From: Actinomycetes bacterium | Lineage (GTDB): Bacteria; Actinomycetota; Acidimicrobiia; Acidimicrobiales; Bog-793 | Reading direction: 5' to 3' | DNA: 33,926 nt | Assembly: GCA_021798275.1 (NCBI GenBank) | Contig: JAJZMK010000150.1 | Span: 1-33,926 of the forward strand | In this document: positions 8,456 to 17,153 of the stretch, in pieces | Numbering within the stretch: position 1 is the stretch's first letter | Layout of the letters: each line of letters begins with the position of its first letter | The notes under the pieces: generated by a model | Told to the model about the DNA's origin: nothing | Database searches by the model: none | Seen by the model: only the letters and a program-made list of their open reading frames with translations | Position numbers and translations under genes: made by a program

Positions 8456-8830
8456 ATGTCCGATTTTATCAAGCGCAAATTTAAAGAAGCGGCGGGTAAT
8501 TTAGGGGAAGCCGCTACCGGCGATAAAGGGGTTTCCAAAGATTTAACGACAATTCTTAAAATGTCGAAATCTTATTTTATCCAGGAAACTCTCTCACCTC
8601 TGAGAAAAATAAAACACAAAATCCTCTACGCCCTGGCTGGATCGCTATTAATCGGAACCGGATTTTTTCTTCTTCTGCTTGCTCTGCTTCGTGTTCTACA
8701 GACAGAAACCGGATCAGTTTTTCAAGGTAACGAATCTTTTGCCCCCTATCTGATTACCTTCATCGTCGGAGCATTCTTTGCAGTTTGTATAGCCTTGTAT
8801 GCGATGCACAGTTTTAAAGACAAAAAATAA
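8456..8830 (+). CDS. Holin-X-like small membrane protein
   Basis: The 124-residue protein has a polar N-terminal part of about 55 residues and two strongly hydrophobic segments at about 60-80 and 98-117, separated by a short polar loop and followed by a Lys-rich tail. This layout matches the actinobacterial holin-X/DUF1469 type of membrane protein, found widely in chromosomes and not tied to phages. The function is not known. Two further small membrane proteins follow on the same strand, so they may form a unit. The AAGGA upstream of the ATG could be masked by a small stem (8437-8449). Confidence 0.6.
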   Translation: MSDFIKRKFKEAAGNLGEAATGDKGVSKDLTTILKMSKSYFIQETLSPLRKIKHKILYALAGSLLIGTGFFLLLLALLRVLQTETGSVFQGNESFAPYLITFIVGAFFAVCIALYAMHSFKDKK

Positions 8831-8947
8831 ATACCTTACTTTTTATCTTGCCGACGAGATAACCTGAGATATTGGGCTTCGCTATACAGCAGAAAATCAA
8901 AATTTTCAAACCCCACGGCGTCTCTCAGGTAGTAATATCTTTACACA

Positions 8948-9193
8948 ATGACAGATACCACTCTCACCAACAACGGCGACGAACCAGATAGTGCTAAAAA
9001 GGTCTCCATATCGGACATACAGCAGAAAATACGGGACACGATAGGTAAAAACCCCATCAAAGCCGAGGCTTCCTCTAAACAATTGCTTTTGCTAAAAGCG
9101 GCTTCGGCATTCGTGGTTGTAATTTTGGCCTATGTGGTGGGTAGGTCACAAGGGAAACGCACCTCAACCATACTGGAAGTAAAGAGAGTCTGA
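8948..9193 (+). CDS. Small single-pass membrane protein
   Basis: The protein has 81 residues: a polar N-terminus of about 45 residues, one membrane segment at about 47-65 (LLLLKAASAFVVVILAYVVG), and a basic tail GRSQGKRTSTILEVKRV. I recall similar short proteins with a basic tail ending in a V/I-x-R-V pattern in related actinobacteria, but no function is known. The next gene starts 5 nt after its stop, and the holin-like gene lies 117 nt upstream. An 8-bp inverted repeat (acctgaga at 8872-8879, tctcaggt at 8923-8930) lies in the leader. Confidence 0.6.
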   Translation: MTDTTLTNNGDEPDSAKKVSISDIQQKIRDTIGKNPIKAEASSKQLLLLKAASAFVVVILAYVVGRSQGKRTSTILEVKRV

Positions 9194-9198
9194 CGTAT

Positions 9199-9438
9199 AT
9201 GCCGACGAAATTGCTGGAGTACATTACCAAACGGCTTGTTACTCAAGGTCTCAAAAAAGGTGCCACCGAAGGCAGTTTTCTTTGGTTGGCAATTGCCGTT
9301 CTGGGAATGCTATTCAAATTCGTCCTAAAACAACGCAAGCCTAAGGTCATCACCGAGAAATTGCGTCTGGGGGAAACGATTACCATCTCCCATCTGCCCG
9401 GCAAAACAGACCGGGATACGAGTCGGATAATTCGTTAA
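9199..9438 (+). CDS. Small membrane protein, basic
   Basis: The protein has 79 residues with one hydrophobic segment at about 28-43 (LWLAIAVLGMLFKFVL), a Lys/Arg-rich juxtamembrane stretch, and a soluble tail containing LRLGETITISHLPG. It begins 5 nt after the preceding gene, which supports co-transcription and translation by re-initiation. I do not recognise the family. Its presence with two other small membrane proteins suggests a shared envelope-related role, which is inference from context alone. Confidence 0.55.
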   Translation: MPTKLLEYITKRLVTQGLKKGATEGSFLWLAIAVLGMLFKFVLKQRKPKVITEKLRLGETITISHLPGKTDRDTSRIIR

Positions 9439-9463
9439 GCTAGCGGCCATATCTGCCACTTTT

Positions 9464-9505
9464 GTCTGAATTGGCTCATCCGACTAGAGCCCAATATGCT
9501 CAGAC
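9464..9505. other. Imperfect hairpin between the small membrane genes and trmI
   Basis: The arms gtctga (9464-9469) and tcagac (9500-9505), and inside them attggct (9470-9476) and agcccaat (9488-9495, one bulged C), can form a two-part stem with an 11-nt loop. No T-run follows. It may slow or end the upstream transcript, or be part of the trmI leader. Confidence 0.35.
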
Positions 9506-9566
9506 GTAAAGATAATATAGCCGCGCCAATTTCAGTACTCTAATCTTTATCTCTAAAGAAGGAATC

Positions 9567-10532
9567 GTGGAAGAAATTTCAGAAAATACAGTCTCGAAAG
9601 ATAGTTTTGATCCGTCAGATTCTCCTAAAGAAACAGTTTCTTGCCCTTCTGACATAGTGATTTCTGATGTAGATGGGTTGCTGGAAGAAGGGGAGGAGGT
9701 CATCCTTCAGGACTCCAAAGATAGACGCTACCTTGTGACACTAAAGGCCGGTAAAACTTTCCACAGTCATTCCGGAGTTGTCGAGCACGACATGATTATC
9801 GGTTTGCCTGACGCATCATACGTAAAAGCCCGCTACAATGAAAACTCCAAAAACGAGGAACGAAAATATTTGGCCATCCGGCCCACTTTAGCCGACGTAG
9901 TCTTGAAAATGCCGAGAGGGGCTCAGGTCATATATCCCAAAGACCTAGGTGCTATTATCGTAAGCGCCGATATCTACCCCGGAGCAAGAGTATTGGAATC
10001 GGGAGTCGGTTCCGGAGCACTCTCTATGACCTTGCTCAGAGCGGGGGCCAATCTTGTCGGATATGAACTTAGAGAAGATTTTATCGAAGTAGCAAAAAAC
10101 AATATTACCAAATATTCAAAACATATTTTCGGCCGGCATATTGATCAAGAAGAGCTCTTTGCCGGCACCGGACTCAAAAAAAGCGGATCTGAAATAAGTC
10201 TTTCCATTCAACACCGCGATATTTACCAGGGCATAGACGAGCGGGGACTGGACAGGATAGTGCTTGATCTACCGGAACCTTGGCGGGTACTTCCCTTTGC
10301 TAAAGATGCGCTCAAAAAAGGCGGTATTTTTCTCTGTTACCTACCTACGATCAACCAGACCGCAACTTTTCGAAGTGCTTTGAAAGATAACGGATTCATA
10401 TTGGCTCAAACATTTGAGGTTTTACACAGATCCTGGCACATTGAAGGTCAATCTGTCAGGCCGGACCACAGAATGGTTGCCCACACCGGGTTTATTACCA
10501 CGGCGCGACTTTTAAATACCAATCAAATGTAA
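9567..10532 (+). CDS. trmI: tRNA (adenine-58-N1)-methyltransferase
   Basis: The 321-residue protein methylates A58 in the T-loop of tRNA using S-adenosylmethionine. After an acidic N-terminal extension of about 40 residues comes a small beta-rich domain (GKTFHSHSGVVEHDMIIG at 62-79), then the SAM-binding loop RVLESGVGSGAL at 141-152 and GYELREDF, and the DLPEPW motif that marks the active site of this family. VRPDHRMVAHTGF near the C-terminus is typical too. The start is GTG at 9567, preceded by AAGAAGGA. The actinobacterial homologue (Rv2118c in Mycobacterium tuberculosis) also lies just upstream of the proteasome genes, which agrees with this position. Confidence 0.92.
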   Translation: MEEISENTVSKDSFDPSDSPKETVSCPSDIVISDVDGLLEEGEEVILQDSKDRRYLVTLKAGKTFHSHSGVVEHDMIIGLPDASYVKARYNENSKNEERKYLAIRPTLADVVLKMPRGAQVIYPKDLGAIIVSADIYPGARVLESGVGSGALSMTLLRAGANLVGYELREDFIEVAKNNITKYSKHIFGRHIDQEELFAGTGLKKSGSEISLSIQHRDIYQGIDERGLDRIVLDLPEPWRVLPFAKDALKKGGIFLCYLPTINQTATFRSALKDNGFILAQTFEVLHRSWHIEGQSVRPDHRMVAHTGFITTARLLNTNQM

Positions 10533-10591
10533 TCAGAGATTTTATAGCCATCACGACGGCTAGGGCAAATAACAGCCGAATAATTCGGTAG

Positions 10592-10828
10592 TTAATCCTG
10601 TTCGATAAAAATACACTCGCCGGGACATTCTTCGGCCGCTTCGGTAACGGCGTCTTCCATGTCGTCGGGCACGAGGACTTGTCCTGCAGCTCCGCCGGGG
10701 TTATTCATAACTTGGTCTTGATCTTTGACATAGGCAAGTCCGTCATCCAATAAGGTAAAGACGCTGGGACAAATTTCTTCACATAGCCCGTCACCGGTAC
10801 ACAGATCTTGATCTATCCAGACCTTCAT
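10592..10828 (-). CDS. Single-cluster ferredoxin, 3Fe-4S type
   Basis: The protein has 78 residues, is acidic and cytoplasmic. Cys10, Cys16 and Cys68 match the three cluster ligands of single-cluster ferredoxins; Asp13 occupies the place of the second Cys in the CxxDGxC pattern, as in 3Fe-4S or Asp-ligated 4Fe-4S proteins. Cys20 is followed by Pro in the usual CP context, and Cys72 is an extra one near the end. A Gly/Pro-rich insertion at about 42-56 separates the two halves. It would carry electrons to a partner such as a cytochrome P450, but none is in the window. It is divergent from arc, and a long inverted repeat lies in its upstream region. A similar ferredoxin gene near the proteasome cluster occurs in other actinobacteria. 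Confidence 0.9.
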   Translation of the reverse strand: MKVWIDQDLCTGDGLCEEICPSVFTLLDDGLAYVKDQDQVMNNPGGAAGQVLVPDDMEDAVTEAAEECPGECIFIEQD

Positions 10829-10865
10829 GAATTCCTCTCGTTTCTCAATCTAAGATTGGTCTTTA

Positions 10866-10892
10866 GCAAGATAGCACAGTGTGCCATCTTGC
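10866..10892. promoter_or_regulatory. 27-bp inverted repeat upstream of ferredoxin
   Basis: Two 12-nt arms (10866-10877 and 10881-10892) are reverse complements except for one position, with a 3-nt centre. The element lies 38 to 64 nt upstream of the ferredoxin ATG, in the divergent region shared with arc. It could be an operator for a dimeric regulator or a hairpin in the 5' leader. No T-run follows in either direction, so a terminator is less likely. Confidence 0.45.
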
Positions 10893-11100
10893 CATCGGCA
10901 CTCACCGTAATCATAGCAAGTAATTGGTAAAGCTATCTCTGAAATTGCTCGTTAGTCAAGATTGCTTTCAAATTCTATATTTGCAAGTATTTAAAAAGAG
11001 ACGAAGTGTTGATTGGATGAATCCGGACAGGCAGAGCTTGGAGAGTCTTTTCCAAAACAGGATCTGCGGTCACGCGAAGACAATTTATACAGATAGACTG

Positions 11101-11133
11101 TTGATGTATTTTTATATATGTTCTGACTATAAT
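11101..11133 (+). promoter_or_regulatory. Candidate promoter of arc
   Basis: A perfect TATAAT (11128-11133) lies about 54 nt upstream of the arc ATG, with a TG three to four bases before it. TTGATG at 11101-11106 is a possible -35 element, but the 21-nt spacer is longer than usual, so the extended -10 may matter more. The remaining 10829-11186 region between ferredoxin and arc holds no convincing gene. Confidence 0.45.
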
Positions 11134-11186
11134 ACTTGTGAGAAAAGCGGCTGACAAACGATTTTGAGTGCCGAGGAGGTTATGCG

Positions 11187-12920
11187 ATGGAAGATAATAT
11201 TTTGATTGAAAAGCTTACGAGACGCGCCGAAGAAGCGGAAGAGGAAGTGGCCGAACTCAGAAAGCGACTAAGCGACGCACCCGGAAGAACAAGGATCCTC
11301 GAAGAAAAACTTTTACAGGTCAAAGGCCAGCTCAGTCAAGCCGTCACACAGAACGAAAAACTTACTTTTGCCCTACAGCAGGCCAAGGAAAACATAGCCA
11401 CTTTGCGCGAAGAAGTGGATAAATTGACACAACCTCCCAATGCCTACGGATGTTATTTGTCGACAAATGAAGATTCCACGGTAGACATACTTGCGTCGGG
11501 AAGAAAAATGCGCGTTGCCCTTCACCCGGGTATAGAACCGGCTTCTTTACATCGCGGACAGGAAGTGGTATTGAATGAAAGTTTTAACGTCGTCTTGGCG
11601 CGCGAACCGGAGCTGATAGGTGAAGTCGTTACTTTAGAAGAAGTCTTGGAAGAGGGAAGGCGCGCTTTAGTCGTTCTGAGGGGAGACGAAGCGCGGGTGG
11701 TCGAGATAGCGGAGAATTTGGCCGATACCAAACTAAGAGCCGGAGACAGCGTTCTTATCGATACCAGATCCCAAATCATCGTGGAAAAACTGATGAGACC
11801 CGAGGTCGAAGAAGTCATTTTAGAAGAGGTGCCGGACGTTTCCTATAGCGACATAGGTGGTTTGGACGAACAGATCGAAGCGATAACAGACGCCGTGGAA
11901 TTGCCGTTTCTACACAGAGAGCTGTTCCTGGAATATCGTTTGCCTGCTCCGAAAGGAATTCTTCTTTACGGACCTCCGGGTTGCGGAAAGACACTTATCG
12001 CCAAAGCCGTAGCTCACTCTCTGGCTGAAAAAGTGGCGGCTCAAAACGGGAATAAAAGCGCTAAAAGCTACTTTTTGAATATCAAAGGACCGGAACTTTT
12101 AAACAAATATGTTGGCGAAACTGAAAGACAATTGAGACTTGTCTTTCAGCGCGCCAAGGAAAAAGCGGCCGAAGGTGTTCCGGTGATAGTCTTTTTTGAT
12201 GAGATGGACTCGCTCTTTCGCACCAGGGGAACAGGGATTAGTTCCGATATGGAGTCAACCATAGTACCTCAGCTTCTGGCCGAAATCGATGGGGTAGAGA
12301 CCCTAAAAGACGTGATAGTTATCGGGGCTTCTAATCGCGAAGACTTGATAGATCCGGCTATTTTGCGTCCCGGACGCCTCGATGTTAAAATTAAAATTGA
12401 AAGGCCCAATGAGCGCGCCGCCAAAGAGATATTTTCCAGGTACTTAACGGCAGACCTGCCCATAGATAAAGAGGAAATTCAGCGACTCGGAAACGGGGAC
12501 AGGGAAGCTACTGTCTCTTTTATGATCGAACAGACGGTTCAGGAAATGTATCGGGTGGACGAAACGAACCGTTTTCTGGAAGTGACTTATCAAAACGGTG
12601 ATAAAGAAATCCTTTATTTTAAAGACTTTTCTTCCGGCGCCATGATAGACAACATCGTCAGGCGGGCTAAAAAATTGGCCATCAAGAGAAATCTTCTGGA
12701 AGGTAAAGACGGTATACGCTTAGACGACTTACTGGCTTCCATTGCTCAGGAATACAAAGAAAGCGAAGACCTACCCAACACGACAAATCCGGATGACTGG
12801 GCTAAAATATCGGGCAAGAAGGGAGAGCGTATCGTATATGTGCGTACCATCTTTTCCGAAGCCGGCGACAAACAAGGAGGAAGAGCCATCGAAAGAGTCG
12901 GGACGGGGCAATACCTCTAA
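11187..12920 (+). CDS. arc: Proteasome-activating AAA+ ATPase ARC/Mpa
   Basis: The 577-residue subunit forms a hexameric ring that captures pupylated proteins, unfolds them with ATP and feeds them to the 20S core. Residues 4-80 are a coiled coil that binds Pup, followed by the double OB domains (about 85-205). The AAA+ domain has Walker A GPPGCGKT at 262-269, Walker B VIVFFDE at 333-339, and the arginine-finger region LRPGRLD. The C-terminus is GQYL, matching the mycobacterial Mpa tail that docks into the proteasome to open its gate. A strong GAGGAGGT precedes the ATG at 11187. dop follows 18 nt after the stop, so the two are probably one transcript. Confidence 0.97.
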   Translation: MEDNILIEKLTRRAEEAEEEVAELRKRLSDAPGRTRILEEKLLQVKGQLSQAVTQNEKLTFALQQAKENIATLREEVDKLTQPPNAYGCYLSTNEDSTVDILASGRKMRVALHPGIEPASLHRGQEVVLNESFNVVLAREPELIGEVVTLEEVLEEGRRALVVLRGDEARVVEIAENLADTKLRAGDSVLIDTRSQIIVEKLMRPEVEEVILEEVPDVSYSDIGGLDEQIEAITDAVELPFLHRELFLEYRLPAPKGILLYGPPGCGKTLIAKAVAHSLAEKVAAQNGNKSAKSYFLNIKGPELLNKYVGETERQLRLVFQRAKEKAAEGVPVIVFFDEMDSLFRTRGTGISSDMESTIVPQLLAEIDGVETLKDVIVIGASNREDLIDPAILRPGRLDVKIKIERPNERAAKEIFSRYLTADLPIDKEEIQRLGNGDREATVSFMIEQTVQEMYRVDETNRFLEVTYQNGDKEILYFKDFSSGAMIDNIVRRAKKLAIKRNLLEGKDGIRLDDLLASIAQEYKESEDLPNTTNPDDWAKISGKKGERIVYVRTIFSEAGDKQGGRAIERVGTGQYL

Positions 12921-12938
12921 AATGTACGGTCTTTGTAA

Positions 12939-14435
12939 ATGACACTTCCCATGGTTTATGGCATCGAGACTGAGTACGGTATAACCGCGCCCTTGAGTCT
13001 AGGAAAAGATCCGACCTCCGCAGCATCGTTATTGATTTCGGCATATTTAGACGACAATGCCCGCAATATTACCTGGGACTTTACAGATGAATCTCCCGGT
13101 AATGACGCCAGAGGTTTTGTTGTAGACGGCGCTTTGCCTCCTATGGTTGAAACTCAATTGCTAAATGCCGTATTGGATAACGGAGGCAGATACTACGTAG
13201 ACCATGCTCATCCGGAGTATTCATCGCCGGAATGTTCCGACATAAAACAAGCTCTTTTATACGACCTGGCGGGTGAGCTAATCCTGCAGATTTCGATGGA
13301 GAAGAGTAAGTCTTTTCTTCCGGGCAACGAAGAGATAATCGTTTATAAGAATAATTCGGACGGGAAGGGAAATTCATACGGATGTCATGAGAACTACCTC
13401 GTCAGCAGAGATACACCTTTTTCTAAATTTGTTGAGTACTTTATTTCACACCTTGTAACGAGACAAATCTTTACCGGCTCCGGCAAGATAGGTACCGAGG
13501 GTATCAACAAAATTACCGATAACAAGGCTATTTTCCAGATAAGTCAGCGCGCCGATTTCTTTGAAGAAGTAGTCGGCCTTGAGACTACCATCAGACGTCC
13601 TATTTTAAATACCAGAGACGAGCCCCATGCCGATAAAAATAAGTACAGAAGACTACACGTCATAGCCGGTGACGCTAACTTAGCAGAAACCGCTACTTTA
13701 TTAAAGTTGGCTACGTCAGCCATCGTGTTGCAACTAATAGAAGACGGGGCACTCGACGATCTTCAATTGGAGATCGATTCTCCGGTTCAAGCTATTCAAG
13801 CCATTTCCAGAGATACATCTTTGAAATATAAGTTAAAACTCAAAAACGGAAAGTCTTTAACAGCCCTTGAAGTGCAGTGGTTGTATTTAGAGATCGCCAC
13901 AAAATACAACATACAAAATGGCTTAGTGTCTCTCGGAGATGACGACTTCGCCGGCGAAATTCTCCAACGCTGGGAATACGTATTGTCGGCCCTTGAAAGC
14001 GATCCTTTTCTATTGGCAAAGCAATTGGATTGGGTAGCCAAGCTACAAATTATGAATGCGTTTTGCGAACGGCACAATTGTGATTATGATGATCCCAATG
14101 TAGCGGCAATAGATTTGCAGTATCATGATATGAGACCACATAAGTCTATTTTTAGGCGTTTAAACATGGAAAAAATTATTTCCGATGATCAAATCCGATC
14201 GGCAATAATAACCCCCCCTGAAACAACCAGAGCTTATTTCAGGGGTGAATGCCTTAAGAAATACCCAAAAAATATTAAACACATCAACTGGGATTCTATC
14301 TTGTTCGATATAGATGACGGGCCGTTACGCAAGGTAGCCATGACGGAACCTTTACGGGGGTCAAAAATGCACGTATATGATTTATTACAAAAGAGTCCCA
14401 GCGCTAAAGATCTGCTCAATAATTTGGGAAATTAG
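12939..14435 (+). CDS. dop: Pup deamidase/depupylase Dop
   Basis: The 498-residue enzyme of the glutamine-synthetase-like fold converts the C-terminal Gln of Pup to Glu and also removes Pup from substrates. The N-terminal YGIETEYGI carries the metal/ATP-binding Glu, and Asp88 in YYVDHAHPEYSSPE matches the catalytic Asp. The stretch of about 40 extra residues between the opening strand and this Asp, including ESPGNDARGF, is the Dop-loop that distinguishes Dop from Paf[29 protein letters not shown]-type and TRAYFRGECL blocks follow the mycobacterial protein closely. The ATG at 12939 has a weak ribosome binding site; ATG at 12951 is an alternative start. The enzyme fits this cluster because Pup here ends in Gln. 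Confidence 0.96.
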   Translation: MTLPMVYGIETEYGITAPLSLGKDPTSAASLLISAYLDDNARNITWDFTDESPGNDARGFVVDGALPPMVETQLLNAVLDNGGRYYVDHAHPEYSSPECSDIKQALLYDLAGELILQISMEKSKSFLPGNEEIIVYKNNSDGKGNSYGCHENYLVSRDTPFSKFVEYFISHLVTRQIFTGSGKIGTEGINKITDNKAIFQISQRADFFEEVVGLETTIRRPILNTRDEPHADKNKYRRLHVIAGDANLAETATLLKLATSAIVLQLIEDGALDDLQLEIDSPVQAIQAISRDTSLKYKLKLKNGKSLTALEVQWLYLEIATKYNIQNGLVSLGDDDFAGEILQRWEYVLSALESDPFLLAKQLDWVAKLQIMNAFCERHNCDYDDPNVAAIDLQYHDMRPHKSIFRRLNMEKIISDDQIRSAIITPPETTRAYFRGECLKKYPKNIKHINWDSILFDIDDGPLRKVAMTEPLRGSKMHVYDLLQKSPSAKDLLNNLGN

Positions 14436-15086
14436 TCTGACTTAATTGATGTGGACAATCCTGAAAACAGCCATCGGGATGAATGGCCATTCCGGTATCG
14501 CCTTCGATCCTCGGGAAATATGTATATAGCAAATAGCTCGAAAAATGGCTCCAGTTGGATGGGATGCATTACGGCTGTTCCTAAAAAGTCAGACATTATC
14601 TTTGAACAAAGAGTAAAGGTTGATCACATCACGCTGGCGGACACGACCTTAGCGCCCAGCTTTCAGCTAGAGTTCTTATCAAAATAACGGGTAGCGATAT
14701 TGAGAGTATCGAAATAACGGTTCTATGCTTACTTCCAGATAAAGAAGTACACTTGAACTATTCAGAAAACCTATTCAAACCAACTTCGATTAAATGACTT
14801 ACATTACTTTTTGGCGCTGATCCTTGGAATAGGATTTTATACATGGGCATAGGTTCTGGTCCTAGATGTCTCCCAGAGGCACTCTGTAGCCACTTGGTGA
14901 ACACAGAGAAGACCGTTAGAGGTCGTTATTTATTTATTTATCCTTTTCGGGCACAAAACTATATAAAAGTACGTTATCTAAGGTATGAAGCTAAAAGTGG
15001 ATAAAAATTTACTACTCTGGCAATACATGAATAAATATACTGCCAAATAATTTTTATGCGACGATACCGTAAGTAAGGAGGATGAG
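14436..15086. other. Long dop-pup intergenic region with possible RNA structure
   Basis: In mycobacteria dop and pup are nearly adjacent, but here 651 nt separate them. No convincing gene is visible; a frame from GTG 14451 to 14687 lacks a ribosome binding site and resembles nothing I know. At 14820-14930 several hairpins are possible: atcct/aggat (14820-14835), cagag/ctctg (14874-14886) or alternatively ctctgt/acagag (14882-14908), and gacc/ggtc (14911-14924) followed by a T-rich run gttatttattt. The second and third use the same ctctg segment. A pup promoter with TATACT at about 15037 is possible, without a good -35. Confidence 0.4.
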
Positions 15087-15284
15087 ATGGCAGAACGTGA
15101 GTTAAAAAAACACTCAGGCACACAACGCAGTGAGGATACGATTGAAGAAGTAGAGCCTGCTTCCACCGATCGCGGTGAGAAACTAAAAGCTGAGATAGAC
15201 GATATCCTGGATGAGATAGACGATGTTTTGGAAGATAACGCCGAGGAATTCGTCCGAGGTTACGTACAAAAGGGCGGACAATAA
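15087..15284 (+). CDS. pup: Prokaryotic ubiquitin-like protein Pup
   Basis: This is a 65-residue, highly charged, largely disordered modifier. Its C-terminal half (EKLKAEIDDILDEIDDVLEDNAEEFVRGYVQKGGQ region) is the part that becomes a helix on binding the ARC coiled coil, with the conserved DIDDVLEDNAEEFVRGYVQKGG-like pattern. It ends in Gly-Gly-Gln, so Dop must deamidate the Gln before PafA can ligate it. Length and ending match the family well. AAGGAGG at 15075-15081, six nt before the ATG, is one of the strongest ribosome binding sites in the window, consistent with high expression. prcB begins 203 nt downstream. Confidence 0.97.
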   Translation: MAERELKKHSGTQRSEDTIEEVEPASTDRGEKLKAEIDDILDEIDDVLEDNAEEFVRGYVQKGGQ

Positions 15285-15487
15285 ACCAAGACGTATTCAT
15301 GGTTTTTCTAAATGACAAATAGCATCTATCGGGTTACACTTGTACCTCAAACCGCCGGATAGGTTATGATAGGTAGCCAAATACCTGTTTTTAAAAACAG
15401 AATTATAATTTTTGGGGCATCGAAAATGATACTTTGCTTTGATATGAAATCTCGTACAAAAATGGAAAGTCAAATGGGGTATTCGTT

Positions 15488-16324
15488 ATGACCTTACCGC
15501 TCTTTACCCCCAACCAGGATCCAGGTCCTGACTTCTCGGCGCTTTTAAATACTTTGGGTCACAGTGAAATCCCATCAATGGCTTTCTCTGCGTCGGACTA
15601 CTCCAGATTGACGCAATCGCCGCAAAATAGTGATGTAATGCAAGCAATACCACACGGAACGACCATCGTGGCTATTCGTTATAACGGCGGTGTCGTGATA
15701 GCGGGAGATAGGCGCGCCACCGAAGGTGTCAGCATAGCTCACCGCTCGATCGAGAAAGTATTTCCAGCCGACAGGTTTTCCGCCGTGGCTATAGCTGGAG
15801 CTGCCGGACCGGCTATTGAAATGGTCAGACTTTTCCAAACTCAATTGGAACATTATGAAAAAGTAGAAGGGGCTTTTCTGAGTCTTGAAGGGAAAGCCAA
15901 CCAGCTGAGCCAAATGGTTCGCTCCCATTTCCCTATGGCGCTCCAAGGGTTGGTCATAATCCCACTTTTTGCCGGGTATGATACCAAGAGATCGGCAGGT
16001 CGTATCTTCAGTTACGACGTAACGGGTGGGCGCTATGAAGAAACCGAGTTTCACACTACCGGATCGGGAAGCAGAAGCGCCCGCACCACCATCAAATTGG
16101 GCTATAAAGAGTCCCTTTCCATAGAAGCCGCCGTTCTGCTCTGTATCAAAGCCCTTTACGAAGCAGCCGATGACGATGCTGCAACCGGCGGACCGGATAT
16201 GATCCGGCAAATATTTCCTATAGTGGCAAAAGTTGACCAAAACGGCTACGAACAATTTCCCCAAGAGACCGTGAAGGAATATTTCGCTTCTCTGATCTCT
16301 GAGATAAGAACAGAACCTACCTAG
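15488..16324 (+). CDS. prcB: 20S proteasome beta subunit PrcB
   Basis: The 278-residue precursor is the catalytic subunit of the 20S core. Thr58 in HGTTIVAIRYNGG is the nucleophile exposed when the 57-residue propeptide is cut off after Gly57; mycobacterial PrcB has a propeptide of the same length. VIAGDRRATEG supplies the Asp and Arg next to the active site, and the Lys is in the IEKVFPAD stretch. GSGSRSA in the second half is the usual Ser-rich loop. The region between pup and prcB has no clear gene. The ribosome binding site before ATG 15488 is weak (GGGG). PrcA follows 98 nt downstream, and the two assemble as alpha7-beta7-beta7-alpha7. Confidence 0.96.
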   Translation: MTLPLFTPNQDPGPDFSALLNTLGHSEIPSMAFSASDYSRLTQSPQNSDVMQAIPHGTTIVAIRYNGGVVIAGDRRATEGVSIAHRSIEKVFPADRFSAVAIAGAAGPAIEMVRLFQTQLEHYEKVEGAFLSLEGKANQLSQMVRSHFPMALQGLVIIPLFAGYDTKRSAGRIFSYDVTGGRYEETEFHTTGSGSRSARTTIKLGYKESLSIEAAVLLCIKALYEAADDDAATGGPDMIRQIFPIVAKVDQNGYEQFPQETVKEYFASLISEIRTEPT

Positions 16325-16422
16325 TAGATAAAGACAACTATTTGTACAAAAGCCTGTTGGGAAAGCAGATGCTTGACAAGTGAGCGGTTTAAATAACTTT
16401 TTGAGTAAAAGAGGTAAAAAAA

Positions 16423-17109
16423 ATGACTATGCCGTATTACGTTGCACCGGAACAGGTCATGAAAGACAGGGCCGAATATGCACAAAAGGGTATAGCGCGC
16501 GGCCGCTCATTGATAGCTACCGTGTATAAAGACGGTATTCTCTTGGTGGCGGAAAACCCTTCCCATACCCTACATAAAATAAGTGAAATTTACGACCGCG
16601 TAGCTTTTGCCGGAGTCGGAAAATACAACGAATTTGACCAGTTGCGTGTGGCCGGCATCAGACATGCCGATACAAAAGGGTACGCATATTCACGTGAAGA
16701 TGTCGACGCACGTTCTTTGGCCAACGTTTACGCACAGTACCTGGGTCAGGTCTTTACCCACGAGATGAAACCATTGGAAGTTGAGATATTGGTGGCCGAA
16801 TTGGGAGATACAAAACAAACCGATAGGCTATATCATATCAGTTACGACGGGACGGTCATCGATCAGGAACACTTTGCCGTATTGGGCGGCGATTCGGAAG
16901 CCATTGCCGAAAGAATATCGGCAACCCTTTCGACGGATGCTCCCATAAAACAAGCTTTGTCAATTTGCATAGAAGCACTACAGGGCCCGGACAGGCAATT
17001 AAACAGCCGCGAGCTTGAAGTCGGAGCGCTGGACAGGAACTTGCAGCGTAGGTTCTTTAGGCGCATAGACGAATCGGAATTGGAAAAACTGCTGAAAAGT
17101 AAAAAATAG
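16423..17109 (+). CDS. prcA: 20S proteasome alpha subunit PrcA
   Basis: The 228-residue subunit forms the outer rings of the core and its gate. It starts MTMPYYVAPEQVMKDRAEYAQKGIARGRSLIA, the N-terminal gating helix region of actinobacterial alpha subunits, and has no catalytic Thr at the N-terminus. KDGILLVAENP and IYDRVAFAGVGKYNEFD are family blocks. The protein ends with a charged Glu/Lys tail. GAGG lies upstream of the ATG at 16423. After its stop the next gene on the plus strand is pafA, with a short minus-strand gene between. Confidence 0.95.
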   Translation: MTMPYYVAPEQVMKDRAEYAQKGIARGRSLIATVYKDGILLVAENPSHTLHKISEIYDRVAFAGVGKYNEFDQLRVAGIRHADTKGYAYSREDVDARSLANVYAQYLGQVFTHEMKPLEVEILVAELGDTKQTDRLYHISYDGTVIDQEHFAVLGGDSEAIAERISATLSTDAPIKQALSICIEALQGPDRQLNSRELEVGALDRNLQRRFFRRIDESELEKLLKSKK

Positions 17110-17153
17110 CAAATCTCGATCTCGGCTGTTTTTAAAAAAGGTTCTAAGGAAAG

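Noticed and set aside
8456-8830. Prophage, from the holin-like protein
   Set aside because: No lysin, capsid or integrase gene is near, and such membrane proteins are common in actinobacterial chromosomes.
10924-11154. Plus-strand frame of 76 residues upstream of arc
   Set aside because: It runs over the candidate arc promoter, has no ribosome binding site, and the sequence shows no recognisable pattern.
14451-14687. GTG frame of 78 residues between dop and pup
   Set aside because: No ribosome binding site, no recognised domain, and no neighbour overlap; it could be chance in a 651-nt gap.
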